A stretch of DNA of 64,000 nt from the NCBI GenBank assembly GCA_025057795.1, contig JANXEP010000056.1, positions 4,159-68,158 of the forward strand, written 5' to 3'. Shown one piece after another: positions 17,051 through 25,018 of the stretch (its first letter is position 1; every line of letters starts with the position of its first letter). Below the pieces are notes generated by a model. That model did not search any database and was not told the DNA's origin. It saw only the letters and a list, made by a program, of their open reading frames with translations. Source of the stretch: Candidatus Bathyarchaeota archaeon (GTDB lineage: Archaea > Thermoproteota > Bathyarchaeia > Bathyarchaeales > UBA233). Made by a program: the position numbers and the translations under genes.

Positions 17051-17590
17051 TTAACTCGCCCCAATACCCCGGAGGATTTCAGACCTTTGATCGACAAGCC
17101 TGTCAAGCGTTTCAACTGTGGATATCAGCTTGTCCATGGCTTGCTTCCACTCGTCTTTGCCTACCTCCATTTTGACAACATTTTCCACAGCCGCCTTCAC
17201 TGCCTCAGCATTTTCGATTAGGCTTAAGTCATGCCTTATAATCGTGTCAAGCTTATCCTCCTTAACTTTAACCGCGTCAAACACTCCCGCGTATCCCGCC
17301 ACGGCTTTGTCTATGCGTTGGGTAACTCTATCTAGGCGAGATAGAAAAGCTTCAAACCTATACGTGTCCTCGCCCGCGAGCCTCTGAACAACCGTGGGGT
17401 TTGCAAATTTTCTCCTAAAGATGTCCTTTGCAGCCTTAAGCTTATTCACGGCTTCCATCCTCACGAGGCGGTCGCTTTCCCTTCGCAACTCCTTCTCCTT
17501 GTAACCCCTATACCCTGGAATATAGCCCATAATCTTTTCCAGAAGGCCCCGTTCCCCGCGAACCCTTTCTAAGTAGTCTTTCCCACTCAT
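17051..17590 (-). CDS. Helical protein of the SPFH operon, unrecognised
   Basis: A 179-residue, highly charged, helix-rich protein without cysteines, membrane segments or a recognised domain. Heptad-like stretches around 25-60 and 110-165 suggest coiled-coil assembly (KAAVENVVKMEVGKDEW, LISTVETLDRLVDQ). It overlaps the upstream membrane-protein gene by 4 bases and is followed 15 bases later by the SPFH gene, so the three products are probably made together. A structural or scaffold role with the SPFH protein is inference. Confidence 0.7.
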   Translation of the reverse strand: MSGKDYLERVRGERGLLEKIMGYIPGYRGYKEKELRRESDRLVRMEAVNKLKAAKDIFRRKFANPTVVQRLAGEDTYRFEAFLSRLDRVTQRIDKAVAGYAGVFDAVKVKEDKLDTIIRHDLSLIENAEAVKAAVENVVKMEVGKDEWKQAMDKLISTVETLDRLVDQRSEILRGIGAS

Positions 17591-17934
17591 GATTTATTCC
17601 TCTTATATGCAGCTATACCCGTTGCCGCGATTATAATTAAAAGTATCCCTAAGACAAGGAGCGGGTTTATCATAGTGTAGGAGGCTGAGACTACACCCAA
17701 AGCAAGCATTACGGCCCCCCAAACCGCATAATAAAACGGGTCCATGTGGGCGAATAACGAGTAAAAAAGGGTGTAAACTCCAAGGGGACAAAAAACCCAT
17801 GCTGGAAGATTGAAGAAGTTAAAAGGAATAAGGTTCAAGCCATAGATCACAGCCGCAAAACCAATAGACGCAACAATAACAATAAGAGCCCCTAATCCAT
17901 AATCCAAAACGTGGAAGCGCCTTTCAGTTTTCAT
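17587..17934 (-). CDS. Small four-helix membrane protein
   Basis: A 115-residue integral membrane protein with about four hydrophobic segments (GALIVIVASIGFAAVIYG, a short FFNLPAWVFCPLGVYTLF, AVWGAVMLALGVVSA and LVLGILLIIIAATGIAAY) and a basic tail (YKRNKS). First gene of the operon with the helical protein and the SPFH/zinc-ribbon protein, overlapping the next gene by ATGA. It may tether those partners to the membrane. No family is recognised. Confidence 0.7.
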   Translation of the reverse strand: MKTERRFHVLDYGLGALIVIVASIGFAAVIYGLNLIPFNFFNLPAWVFCPLGVYTLFYSLFAHMDPFYYAVWGAVMLALGVVSASYTMINPLLVLGILLIIIAATGIAAYKRNKS

Positions 17935-18011
17935 ACAATTCCTCGAATTTCCAATTGTTTATCCTAATCTTCACTTTTAAGTTTTATCACACCCTTCAGA
18001 AGCATCATGTA

Positions 18012-18052
18012 AATACAACTTTTATTGGGGTTTATAGTATTAAAGTTGTATT
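18012..18052. repeat. Perfect 11-base inverted repeat upstream of the decayed vapBC
   Basis: The arms aatacaacttt (18012-18022) and aaagttgtatt (18042-18052) match exactly, with a 19-base spacer that contains gggg. It lies in a gene-free stretch (17935-18129) between the SPFH operon and the vapB remnant. It could be an operator, a transcript hairpin, or the terminal remnant of a small mobile element. Confidence 0.55.
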
Positions 18053-18110
18053 GAAAAGTTTTGGGATAACTGAAACTAGGCTTTAAAGTATTACATAAGG
18101 GCTAAATAGT

Positions 18111-18131
18111 ATACTTTCTAAATGAAAGTAT
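18111..18131. promoter_or_regulatory. Inverted-repeat operator overlapping the vapB start
   Basis: An 8-base perfect inverted repeat, atactttc (18111-18118) and gaaagtat (18124-18131) with a 5-base spacer, overlaps the ATG of the antitoxin remnant. AbrB-type antitoxins repress their own operons at such sites. The position directly at the start codon is what an autoregulatory operator would show. Confidence 0.5.
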
Positions 18132-18240
18132 GATGAAAATGGGCTATACTGTGACGGAGAAAGGAACAGTAACTATTCCCGCCGAGTTTAGAAAGAAGTA
18201 CAAGTTAGGGAAGGGTTCCATTGTAGAGTTTGTGGAATAG
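18130..18240 (+). pseudogene. Truncated AbrB/SpoVT-type antitoxin (vapB remnant)
   Basis: A 36-codon reading frame encoding the N-terminal half of a swapped-hairpin AbrB antitoxin (VTEKGTVTIPAEFRKKY, LGKGSIVEFVE), ended by a TAG at 18238. A functional antitoxin of this family continues for at least another strand and a toxin-binding tail, which are missing here. The toxin remnant begins 2 bases later. It is probably non-functional, although the DNA-binding portion could still dimerise. Confidence 0.7.
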
Positions 18241-18241
18241 G

Positions 18242-18635
18242 CTAGTTTTTGACATTTGGCCCTTATTTTTGTACTTCGCTGGAGACCCGCGGGTCAAAGA
18301 AATGTTTGATGAGGTTGTAGCTGAGAAGGCTGAAGGCTACACTTGTGAAACTAACATTGCAGAACTCTACCATTAAAACATGCGAAAAGTTTGGTCGTGA
18401 AGTTGCAGAAGTTTGGCACTTGCCTATGAGGCATTCTAAAATTTCGATTTTGACTATGGATTAGTGGCTAACTCGCTTGGCTGGAAGCCTAAAATGCACT
18501 TACCGTGGCAAACTCTCCTTAGAGGATGCCTACATTTTAGCGGCTGCAAGGATTTTGAAGGGAATCCTCTTCACAACAGATCCGCGACTCAAAGAGCTTA
18601 ACATTGTTCAAACAAACCTGCTTGAGGTTACGTGA
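18242..18635 (+). pseudogene. Decayed VapC PIN-domain toxin
   Basis: A PIN-domain ribonuclease broken into pieces. The first frame (18242-18376) reads LVFDIWPLFLYFAGDPRV, with the first catalytic Asp, and ETNIAELYH, then a stop. One base later the next frame (from 18375) reads KTCEKFGREVAEVW, has an in-frame TAG at 18462-18464, then continues LAGSLKCTYRGKLSLEDAYILAAARIL with FTTDPRLKEL to a TGA at 18633. Motif order (D, E, D-A, TTD) is that of VapC. At least one frameshift and one nonsense mutation are needed to explain it. Confidence 0.75.
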
Positions 18636-18657
18636 AGTTTAAGGGTTAAGGATAGCG

Positions 18658-19353
18658 CTAGCGTGTGGATTCCAGAACTAGTGGGTAAATTTCTTTAGTG
18701 ACGTATTCGAGGTATTTCTCCTTGTCTGTGATGTTGAATATTGTTACTGAGGCGTCGCGAGTTAAGCCCACCACGTAGCCGTGCTCTTTTGATCTGGCAA
18801 CTATGTACCATAGGTCGCCATGCCTGCAGTAGTCTTCGAAAAGCGAAGTGTTTACTAGGTCTGGTCCATAAAGGGAAAGCTTGTTCACGTTTGGGATGTC
18901 GACATTGTCGAAAAACGTGATCTTCGTGTCCTCAGGATTTTTCAGGTGAAAATCCCTCAGGGTTTCTGGGGGTATCCGCGCCTCAACTATGCCGCCTACC
19001 CTGTTGAAGAGGATTTCGCTGAGTTTGTTGGCTATGAAGTTGGCTAAGCGCTTCTTCTCAACAACGGTTAAAAGCGTAGCGTTTTCCAGTTGGGAGAAGC
19101 TGAAAAGCGCCTCAACGGTGCGGGGTAGGGGCGCAACCTTCCCCCTGTGGAAAACGTGAATCACATAATCATGGGAGTAAACGCCTCTAAGCATGTTCTC
19201 TTTAGGCAGAAGCCCCACAACCTCAGAAAGAAGAGTAAGCTTGTAATCGCCCTCCTCGTAAGCCTCCTCAACACGGTAACCGTCAAGCCTAGACGCGACC
19301 TCAGCCAGAGAAAGCTGTTCCGAAAGCCTAAAGATTTTCCCAGCCACAACCAC
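18658..19353 (-). CDS. Conserved-looking protein of unknown function
   Basis: A 231-residue, apparently soluble protein starting at GTG. No motif from a known enzyme or DNA-binding family was found. It has a mixed alpha/beta look with a central YSHDYVIHVFHRGKV strand pair, a long helix near 105-125 and a C-terminal segment ending KEIYPLVLEST. There are only two cysteines and no signal peptide. The gene stands alone, convergent with the decayed toxin. Its full-length frame without interruption beside a decayed region suggests it is real. Confidence 0.55.
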   Translation of the reverse strand: MVVAGKIFRLSEQLSLAEVASRLDGYRVEEAYEEGDYKLTLLSEVVGLLPKENMLRGVYSHDYVIHVFHRGKVAPLPRTVEALFSFSQLENATLLTVVEKKRLANFIANKLSEILFNRVGGIVEARIPPETLRDFHLKNPEDTKITFFDNVDIPNVNKLSLYGPDLVNTSLFEDYCRHGDLWYIVARSKEHGYVVGLTRDASVTIFNITDKEKYLEYVTKEIYPLVLESTR

Positions 19354-19509
19354 CTAAACCACCAGCATTCAGTATTATCGCTAAAGAAACTAAAATTTTG
19401 TGTTTGAAAACAATAGGGCTACTAACTAGCACCGCGGTTAAATTCGAAAATCTAAAATATCATAGCCGAAACAAATGTTAAAAATACGTTAACTATGGGG
19501 TATTAGGAG

Positions 19510-20349
19510 GTGATAGCCTTCTCTAAGCAAGCCGTTTCAAAAATAATTATTGCCCTAGTAGTGGTCGTAGCTGTGGCTGCTGTTGCTGGTGCAGCTTACT
19601 ACTTGACGCTTCAACAACCATCCCCTGTCCCTTCACCTACACCTAGCCCAGTTTCCACGCCAACACCGAAACCCACACCCGTTACAACTCCCACACCTAT
19701 AGCCACACCCACACCAACACCAACGCCGACACAAACTCCTACGCCTACAGCTTCTCCGCCAAGCCCTACACCAACTGCTACGCCAAGCCCTACACCAACT
19801 GCTACGCCATCACCTACTCTCAGCCCCATAATTAACTTGAGAGTCGGAGCTTACGCTGAATACCGCATGGTTGAATATACAGAAGGTGTGGAAGCTAAGA
19901 TGAAGTATAGCGTTGATAGTGAGGAAACCTATAAAGGGGTTAACTGTTGGATACTTTCCCAAACTGTAATCACGGAGCAAGAGGGCATGACAATAAAATC
20001 GGTGGTAACATGGTGGATGGCTAAGTCCGATTTACACATGGTTCACGGCCGCATCCGTTCGTATGTAAATGATAACTTGGTGTTCGAGCAAGAATTTGAC
20101 CCGGGGCAAGCTTCAGGAGACACCGAGCCGCCCGAACCCGTTGATGTAAACTACTTCGCGGGATACGAAACCATCACGGTTCCCGCAGGCACGTTTACAA
20201 ACTGTATGAAGATGGAAGTCACTGAGGAAGGCCGTATTGCACGCACTTGGGTGCATCCTAACGTTCCAGTATGGGGTATTGTCAAAATGGAAAGCTACGA
20301 AGGCAACCAACCATTAATGACTATGGAGCTTATAGCCTACGGCGGCTAA
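19510..20349 (+). CDS. Membrane-anchored extracellular protein with Pro/Thr-rich linker
   Basis: A 279-residue protein: an N-terminal anchor helix (about residues 12-32, [18 protein letters not shown]), a 70-residue Thr/Pro/Ser linker (about 36-107) and a beta-rich domain of about 170 residues ([17 protein letters not shown] to the end). The linker DNA includes an exact 24-base tandem repeat (19758-19781, 19782-19805). The C-terminal domain, with [19 protein letters not shown], resembles archaeal secreted domains that follow such linkers; function unknown. The linker is likely O-glycosylated. The GTG start overlaps an aggagg sequence, so the exact start is uncertain. Confidence 0.75.
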   Translation: MIAFSKQAVSKIIIALVVVVAVAAVAGAAYYLTLQQPSPVPSPTPSPVSTPTPKPTPVTTPTPIATPTPTPTPTQTPTPTASPPSPTPTATPSPTPTATPSPTLSPIINLRVGAYAEYRMVEYTEGVEAKMKYSVDSEETYKGVNCWILSQTVITEQEGMTIKSVVTWWMAKSDLHMVHGRIRSYVNDNLVFEQEFDPGQASGDTEPPEPVDVNYFAGYETITVPAGTFTNCMKMEVTEEGRIARTWVHPNVPVWGIVKMESYEGNQPLMTMELIAYGG

Positions 20350-20551
20350 CTCTTTAACAAACAGGGCATTCCGGAAAACCCGCCGCCTCGCGCTTTGATG
20401 CGGCTTTAAATCCTACTTTTTCCATCATTCTAAACATGTTATGGCTTTATACAAGAATCAAAGTTAAAGTGGTGCCAACTCGGCATAATTGTTTTAATAA
20501 GAGTTTTTAAACTCTATTTTATTATTCTGTGAGAGAGGCTAAAGAAGTTCA

Positions 20552-22474
20552 ATGCTGATTCAGGAGGTAATCCTTGAAAACTTCATGAGCTACGAGTATG
20601 CCAGGGTGCCCCTTAAACCGGGCGTGAATGTTGTCTGCGGGCCCAACGGCGCTGGGAAATCCTCTCTTTTGTTAGCTATTTCCGTGGCCCTCGGCCAGTC
20701 TTACACTGAGCGTTCCAGGAAGCTAAGCGACCTTATCCGTTGGGGTAAAGACCAAGCCAGGGTCACGCTTATTTTGGACAATTCCAAGCGGGGCGGAAAA
20801 CGGCCTGTTCCAAAGTTTAACAAGGACCAGATTTTTCTCACCAGGGTTTTGAGGCGGGATGGCAAGTACTGGTTTGAGCTTGAGAACAGGGCGGCTGCAA
20901 AACAGGATGTTGAAAGGCTTTTGTCCAAGCTGGGCGTAGACCCGGACAACATGCTTATAATAATGCATCAGAACATGGTGGAACAGTTCACAGTGCTTTC
21001 CCGGCAGGAAAAGCTGCGCATGGTTGAGGCTGCTGTGGGCTTGGAGGCTTACCGCGAAAACGTGGTTCAAGCCCAGAAAAAGCTTACGCGAATCCTAAGC
21101 CAAGAGGAATCCATAAACAAGCTTTTGGAGTCGGCGGAGCAGACGCTCAACTATTGGAGAGAACAGTACGACAGGTTCCAAGAGAAGAGGCAGTTGATGG
21201 CGAAAAGGCGTTTCTTGGAGCGGGAGCTGGCTTGGGCGGAAGTTGCCCGAAGGGAAACAGCCGTTAAAGAGCTTGAGGCAAAACGCGAAAAGGAGCTAGC
21301 CACGCTTGGGCAGCTTGAAAGAGAGACAAAAACCGCTGCGGAGCAACTCCAAAACCACCAAAGCCAGCTTGAAAAATTAAGGGGTGAATGGAAGAAGAGC
21401 CTTGACGAACGCATAGCTCTCGAAAGGGAAAAGGCCCAAAACCAGGCGGCAATCGCGCTTTGCGAGCAGCTTATTCAAGAAACAGCAATAATTGAGAACA
21501 GTGCCCGCGTTAACGCTCAACAGTTCAAGCTTCTAAAAACTGAAAGCCTGAAAGAAATTGTGGAAGGTTCAAAGCATAAACTTTTCAAACTTGACGCGGA
21601 GCTAAATGAGAATCAAGCGAAAATGAAAAATTTTGAAGAAGAAATTGAAAAAGTCGGTAACCATGTTCTGGAAGCACGTGTTAGGCTTGCTTTGCTGCAG
21701 TACCGCATGGAAAACTTGAAGGCAAACATTGAAGGAATTGAGGAGGAACTTAAAGACGCAAAAGGCCTTTTGGCTGCGGCCTTGAAAAAGGCTGAAGAAA
21801 CAGGTTCCAGAATAGCCGCCATAAAAAGCCCCGCCGAAATTATGGAGGAGATCCGCGTAACAGATGGGCATTTAGCCGCTTTGGCCAATGTTTCTGAGGA
21901 TGTGGAACGCATGTATGAGTCCTACTCAAAGCTTTACTTGGAGCTTAAGGAGAAGGCGCAGCTGGTTGCTGAAAACCGTGAAAAAGCTTTGGAAGAGGTT
22001 AAAGCGCGGATGCAGGCTTGGCGAACGGTTATTGAAAGCCTTTTAGAAAAGGTGAGCCTCGAATACCGGAAGATTTTAGCCCAGTCCCAAGCGGTTGGCG
22101 AAGTCAAGCTTGTCAATGGGCATGACATAGAGGCTGCTGGACTTGAAATCCTCGTAGGCTTTAAGGGTGGAAAACCCGTCCCGTTGGACGCTTACACGCA
22201 GAGCGGAGGCGAAAGAACCACAGCCACAATGAGCTTTCTGTTAGCCCTACAACAGCATGTGCGCTCACCCTTCCGCGCCGTAGACGAATATGACGTCCAT
22301 ATGGACAGCCGCATGAGAGAAGTCATCGCAAACATAATTGTGGATTCTGTTAAGGGCTTAAACGTCCAATATGTTGTTATCACTCCAAGCCAGCTGCCCA
22401 TTGCTTCCGAGGACGTGAACGTTATAGTGGTTCAGAACGTTGAGGGAAAATCCCTTATCAAGACAGTGGGTTGA
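20552..22474 (+). CDS. Short SMC6-like chromosome-associated ATPase
   Basis: A 640-residue ABC-type ATPase of the SMC/Rad50 superfamily. Walker A is GPNGAGKSS (30-38), followed by a Q-loop region with MHQNMVEQF; the C-terminal head has the signature SGGERT (S551) and Walker B FRAVDEYDVHMD (D578, E579). The 'DEYDVHMD' and VQYVVITPSQLP wording is closest to Smc6 and archaeal SMC-like proteins. The coiled coils between the heads are short (about 170-500), there is no Rad50 CxxC zinc hook, and the protein is about half the length of canonical SMC. A role in DNA tethering or repair is likely; the partner is not evident. Confidence 0.85.
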   Translation: MLIQEVILENFMSYEYARVPLKPGVNVVCGPNGAGKSSLLLAISVALGQSYTERSRKLSDLIRWGKDQARVTLILDNSKRGGKRPVPKFNKDQIFLTRVLRRDGKYWFELENRAAAKQDVERLLSKLGVDPDNMLIIMHQNMVEQFTVLSRQEKLRMVEAAVGLEAYRENVVQAQKKLTRILSQEESINKLLESAEQTLNYWREQYDRFQEKRQLMAKRRFLERELAWAEVARRETAVKELEAKREKELATLGQLERETKTAAEQLQNHQSQLEKLRGEWKKSLDERIALEREKAQNQAAIALCEQLIQETAIIENSARVNAQQFKLLKTESLKEIVEGSKHKLFKLDAELNENQAKMKNFEEEIEKVGNHVLEARVRLALLQYRMENLKANIEGIEEELKDAKGLLAAALKKAEETGSRIAAIKSPAEIMEEIRVTDGHLAALANVSEDVERMYESYSKLYLELKEKAQLVAENREKALEEVKARMQAWRTVIESLLEKVSLEYRKILAQSQAVGEVKLVNGHDIEAAGLEILVGFKGGKPVPLDAYTQSGGERTTATMSFLLALQQHVRSPFRAVDEYDVHMDSRMREVIANIIVDSVKGLNVQYVVITPSQLPIASEDVNVIVVQNVEGKSLIKTVG

Positions 22475-22579
22475 AAAGCTTTCAGCCAACCATGTTCTAG
22501 TGGCTGGATAATGTGTACTAAAAGTTAGTATAATAAATTGTTTGATTGAATGTTAAATTGTAAAATGGGAGGTTTAAGG

Positions 22580-23824
22580 ATGAATGGAAATGCAAAATGG
22601 GCTTTTGTTGCTGCAGCCTTAACATTCACTTTCACGCTCATTTTGGCACCCGTTTGCCAATCTAACCCTATACCAGTTAATTACAGGGTGAAAATGTCTG
22701 AAGAAGACATAAAAATCTACGTTTATCCGTCAATGGCTTTGGTTGAGGGAATTTACACTTTTGAAATGATGTGGGGAGAGCCAGCCAGCGAGGTTCACAT
22801 GTTTTATCCCCTGCCGTCGAACGCTGAGAAAATCAAAGTTGCCTACATTAAAGGCGATGAGCAAAGGGATGTCCACTGGAAACGCTCTAGCTTAGCTTAT
22901 GAAACGGCAATTGGGAACTACAGTGTTATCGAGTGGACTTTAAGTGAATCCCCAGCGTTAGCTTTCCCGTTCAGAATCCTTGTAAGATACGAATATGAAA
23001 TTCCAAGGCAAAATGATGTCTACTTTATGCTTTACGCTATGGGCTCCATTAAGCTGACAGACCAATTGAACATGCCAAACTTGGTGTACTCAAAAGGCTG
23101 CAGAGTATCCCTTAACACCTATTTCCCAAACAAACCCGAGGATTTCGACGCTTACCTAGTCGGACTTTTGATGGTTGACGACGTCCCAGTGCCGGATGGA
23201 AAATGGTCTATAAAAGAGGGAAAGATGGACGTTAGCCGCCACGAATCCAAATGGGTTGGAGATAAGTTTTTGATTTCAACAGAGCTTAGGCTGAATTTGC
23301 TGACGATGAGATGCGACTACGCCATACAGTTTAAGGCGGCTGAAAGGAAGTTCGCTTGGATTGAAACTTTGTCAACGGACAAAAACGCCTACAAGCCCGG
23401 AGAAAATGTGACTTTGGAGGTTGCCGTGAGAAGGGGTAACGACATGTTAGCTGTTGTTTATGAGGCGGAAGTGCGCTATACCCTCATCGTTGATGGTGAA
23501 GAAATGGGCTTTTTAGGTTCTAGCCGCATTGAGATACCAAGCGCAAACGGACGCGACACAGCCCGTTATACTTTTCAGCTGCCAGATAAACTGAACCGCA
23601 GCATGGAAACAGTCCTAAGCGCCGAGCTTTGGTCATGGAACAACTCGTTAGAGGACACGAAAGAAGTTCTACTGGAAATCTTGGAAAACGGAGATGGAAA
23701 TCCGCCGCAAACAGAGCAATCCCCCATGTGGGTTTCAGCCGCAATAGCCACCGCAGCCACGTCGGCGGTGATAGCTATCGCTATAATCTCAATACTTTAC
23801 AGAGGAAAGTTTAGACGCCGCTAA
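22580..23824 (+). CDS. Secreted, C-terminally membrane-anchored surface protein
   Basis: A protein of about 414 residues with a signal peptide (WAFVAAALTFTFTLILAP) and a C-terminal helix plus basic tail (AIIAIAIISILY-type segment, RGKFRRR), so it is anchored outside the cell. The ATG at 22580 is chosen because a gggagg Shine-Dalgarno lies 8 bases upstream; the in-frame ATG at 22550 has none. The body looks like beta-sandwich repeats; the second part (KPGENVTLEVAVRRGNDML) resembles Ig-like domains. No enzyme motif is seen. The 76-base gap after the SMC-like gene leaves co-transcription possible. Confidence 0.65.
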   Translation: MNGNAKWAFVAAALTFTFTLILAPVCQSNPIPVNYRVKMSEEDIKIYVYPSMALVEGIYTFEMMWGEPASEVHMFYPLPSNAEKIKVAYIKGDEQRDVHWKRSSLAYETAIGNYSVIEWTLSESPALAFPFRILVRYEYEIPRQNDVYFMLYAMGSIKLTDQLNMPNLVYSKGCRVSLNTYFPNKPEDFDAYLVGLLMVDDVPVPDGKWSIKEGKMDVSRHESKWVGDKFLISTELRLNLLTMRCDYAIQFKAAERKFAWIETLSTDKNAYKPGENVTLEVAVRRGNDMLAVVYEAEVRYTLIVDGEEMGFLGSSRIEIPSANGRDTARYTFQLPDKLNRSMETVLSAELWSWNNSLEDTKEVLLEILENGDGNPPQTEQSPMWVSAAIATAATSAVIAIAIISILYRGKFRRR

Positions 23825-23877
23825 AGAATACTTTTTATTGTTCGGGAACCCTCATTATGCACTTGAGATGCTGACTA

Positions 23878-24699
23878 ATGCAGTCCAAAAGAGCGCGGGT
23901 GAAAACTGGGAGGGAGAAACTTCAACACATAATTGAGCTTTGCAGGTCCATTGAGGAGCGTTCCCTAGACCCCTTCCTCTTAAACGTTGACGAAATCATA
24001 AAAATTGTTAAGGAGTACTTTCCAGAGTGGGAAAACGCTGAAGACCTATGCCTCGACGCAGAGGCCATCAACCGCCTAGCCTCAGTAATTAAGCTTCAAA
24101 GCGAGTGGGTAAAGCACCGCTCCACATCGCTTTACACGGACCCCTTCCTCCTCGAAGAGAAAATTCGAAAACTGGAGAAGGAAGAAATGGTTGAAATTTT
24201 CCTCCAAGCTTGGCACCCAATAGTTGAATTGGAGCAGATATCCATCCACAGCCTCGCAGAAGCCATACGCTATTGGGAAAGCCTTACACCGCTAAGGGAA
24301 AGGTGGCAGGCCTTCCCACAGCCAGAAATGGAAGTGGGCTCAGTCACCATGGAGGAGCTTGTAAAGCAGCGAATCTTGAGGGAGAAGGCTTTCACAGAGG
24401 AGCTTGAAAACTTCTGGGAAGAACTAAAGCGCCGAGTTAGGGCTGAAGGCGCTGACGGAAAGATTAGATACTGGGACTTTGTAAGAGCCGATAACTACGA
24501 GGATACCGTATACAGAGCCTTCATGACAAGCTTTTTGGTGACATACGGCTATGCAACCCTTGAAATCCACACGTTGGAAGAGGAAGTTTACATTAGGCCC
24601 TACGAAAAACAAGCGAAGCCTAAAACCAAAAAACAGCTGGTTTCAGTTCCCATAGCCATAACCCGCGAAGATTGGAAAAGGGAAAACAGGCAAAATTAG
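23878..24699 (+). CDS. Unrecognised soluble helical protein
   Basis: A 273-residue, charged and mainly helical protein with no cysteine cluster, signal or membrane segment. Tryptophans and long acidic helices (about 15-40, 90-125, 160-195) dominate, and a short beta-rich segment (YATLEIHTLEEEVYIRPY) precedes a lysine-rich tail. No family was recognised. It lies 53 bases after the surface-protein gene and just before the thiamine operon. Its uninterrupted frame and codon use like its neighbours support it as a real gene. Confidence 0.6.
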   Translation: MQSKRARVKTGREKLQHIIELCRSIEERSLDPFLLNVDEIIKIVKEYFPEWENAEDLCLDAEAINRLASVIKLQSEWVKHRSTSLYTDPFLLEEKIRKLEKEEMVEIFLQAWHPIVELEQISIHSLAEAIRYWESLTPLRERWQAFPQPEMEVGSVTMEELVKQRILREKAFTEELENFWEELKRRVRAEGADGKIRYWDFVRADNYEDTVYRAFMTSFLVTYGYATLEIHTLEEEVYIRPYEKQAKPKTKKQLVSVPIAITREDWKRENRQN

Positions 24700-24815
24700 C
24701 CCTCATGCTTAAAAGCGTCAGCTTAAAAGTTTCCAAACCCAGCCTTAAAGCAAGAAGGAATTGGGAAACGCTAAATGCCAAAAGAGTTTAACGTTACGGA
24801 GCGTATTCGAAGGGT

Positions 24816-24825
24816 TTTTATATAA
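24816..24825 (+). promoter_or_regulatory. TATA box of the thiamine operon
   Basis: The sequence ttttatataa lies 16-25 bases ahead of the first base of the riboswitch helix. With archaeal spacing, transcription would begin close to the P1 stem of the TPP riboswitch, so promoter and riboswitch positions support each other. Confidence 0.55.
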
Positions 24826-24840
24826 GCGGATTTAACAATT

Positions 24841-24952
24841 ACCCCGTTCAAGGGTTGGGGAGCTGGGCGGTGACCCGGCTGAGAGGACGGCTGAGCGCCG
24901 TCGACCCTTCGAACCTGATCCGGGTAATGCCGGCGGAGGGAAACGGAGTGGG
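24841..24952 (+). ncRNA. TPP riboswitch (THI element)
   Basis: All conserved blocks of the thiamine-pyrophosphate riboswitch are present in order: ggggagc, then ccggctgagag, a variable stem (acggctgagcgccgt), gacccttcgaacctgatc, and cgggtaatgccggcggaggga with aaacgg closing P1 against ccgtt at 24844-24848. It lies 67 bases ahead of thiC and directly downstream of a TATA box. Binding of TPP would be expected to lower expression of the thi genes. TPP riboswitches are well known in bacteria and some eukaryotes but rarer in archaea. Confidence 0.95.
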
Positions 24953-25018
24953 CTACGGTGATTTCAAGCTTCTTTAAAACAATAAAAATTGTATTCTCCA
25001 AATCATGGGAGGTTTTAT

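Noticed and set aside
18242..18635. A functional VapC toxin
   Set aside because: A frameshift and an in-frame TAG interrupt the PIN domain.
19620..19830. Short repeated units that might suggest a CRISPR or satellite array
   Set aside because: They are codon repeats of a Pro/Thr-rich linker in a good ORF; there are no uniform spacers.
20341..20387. ggcggc/gccgcc pairing after the linker-protein gene as a terminator
   Set aside because: The arms are only 6 bases, 35 bases apart, and no T-tract follows.
23878..24699. Kleisin-like partner of the short SMC protein
   Set aside because: It lies near the SMC gene, but no kleisin motif could be recognised, so no such function is claimed.
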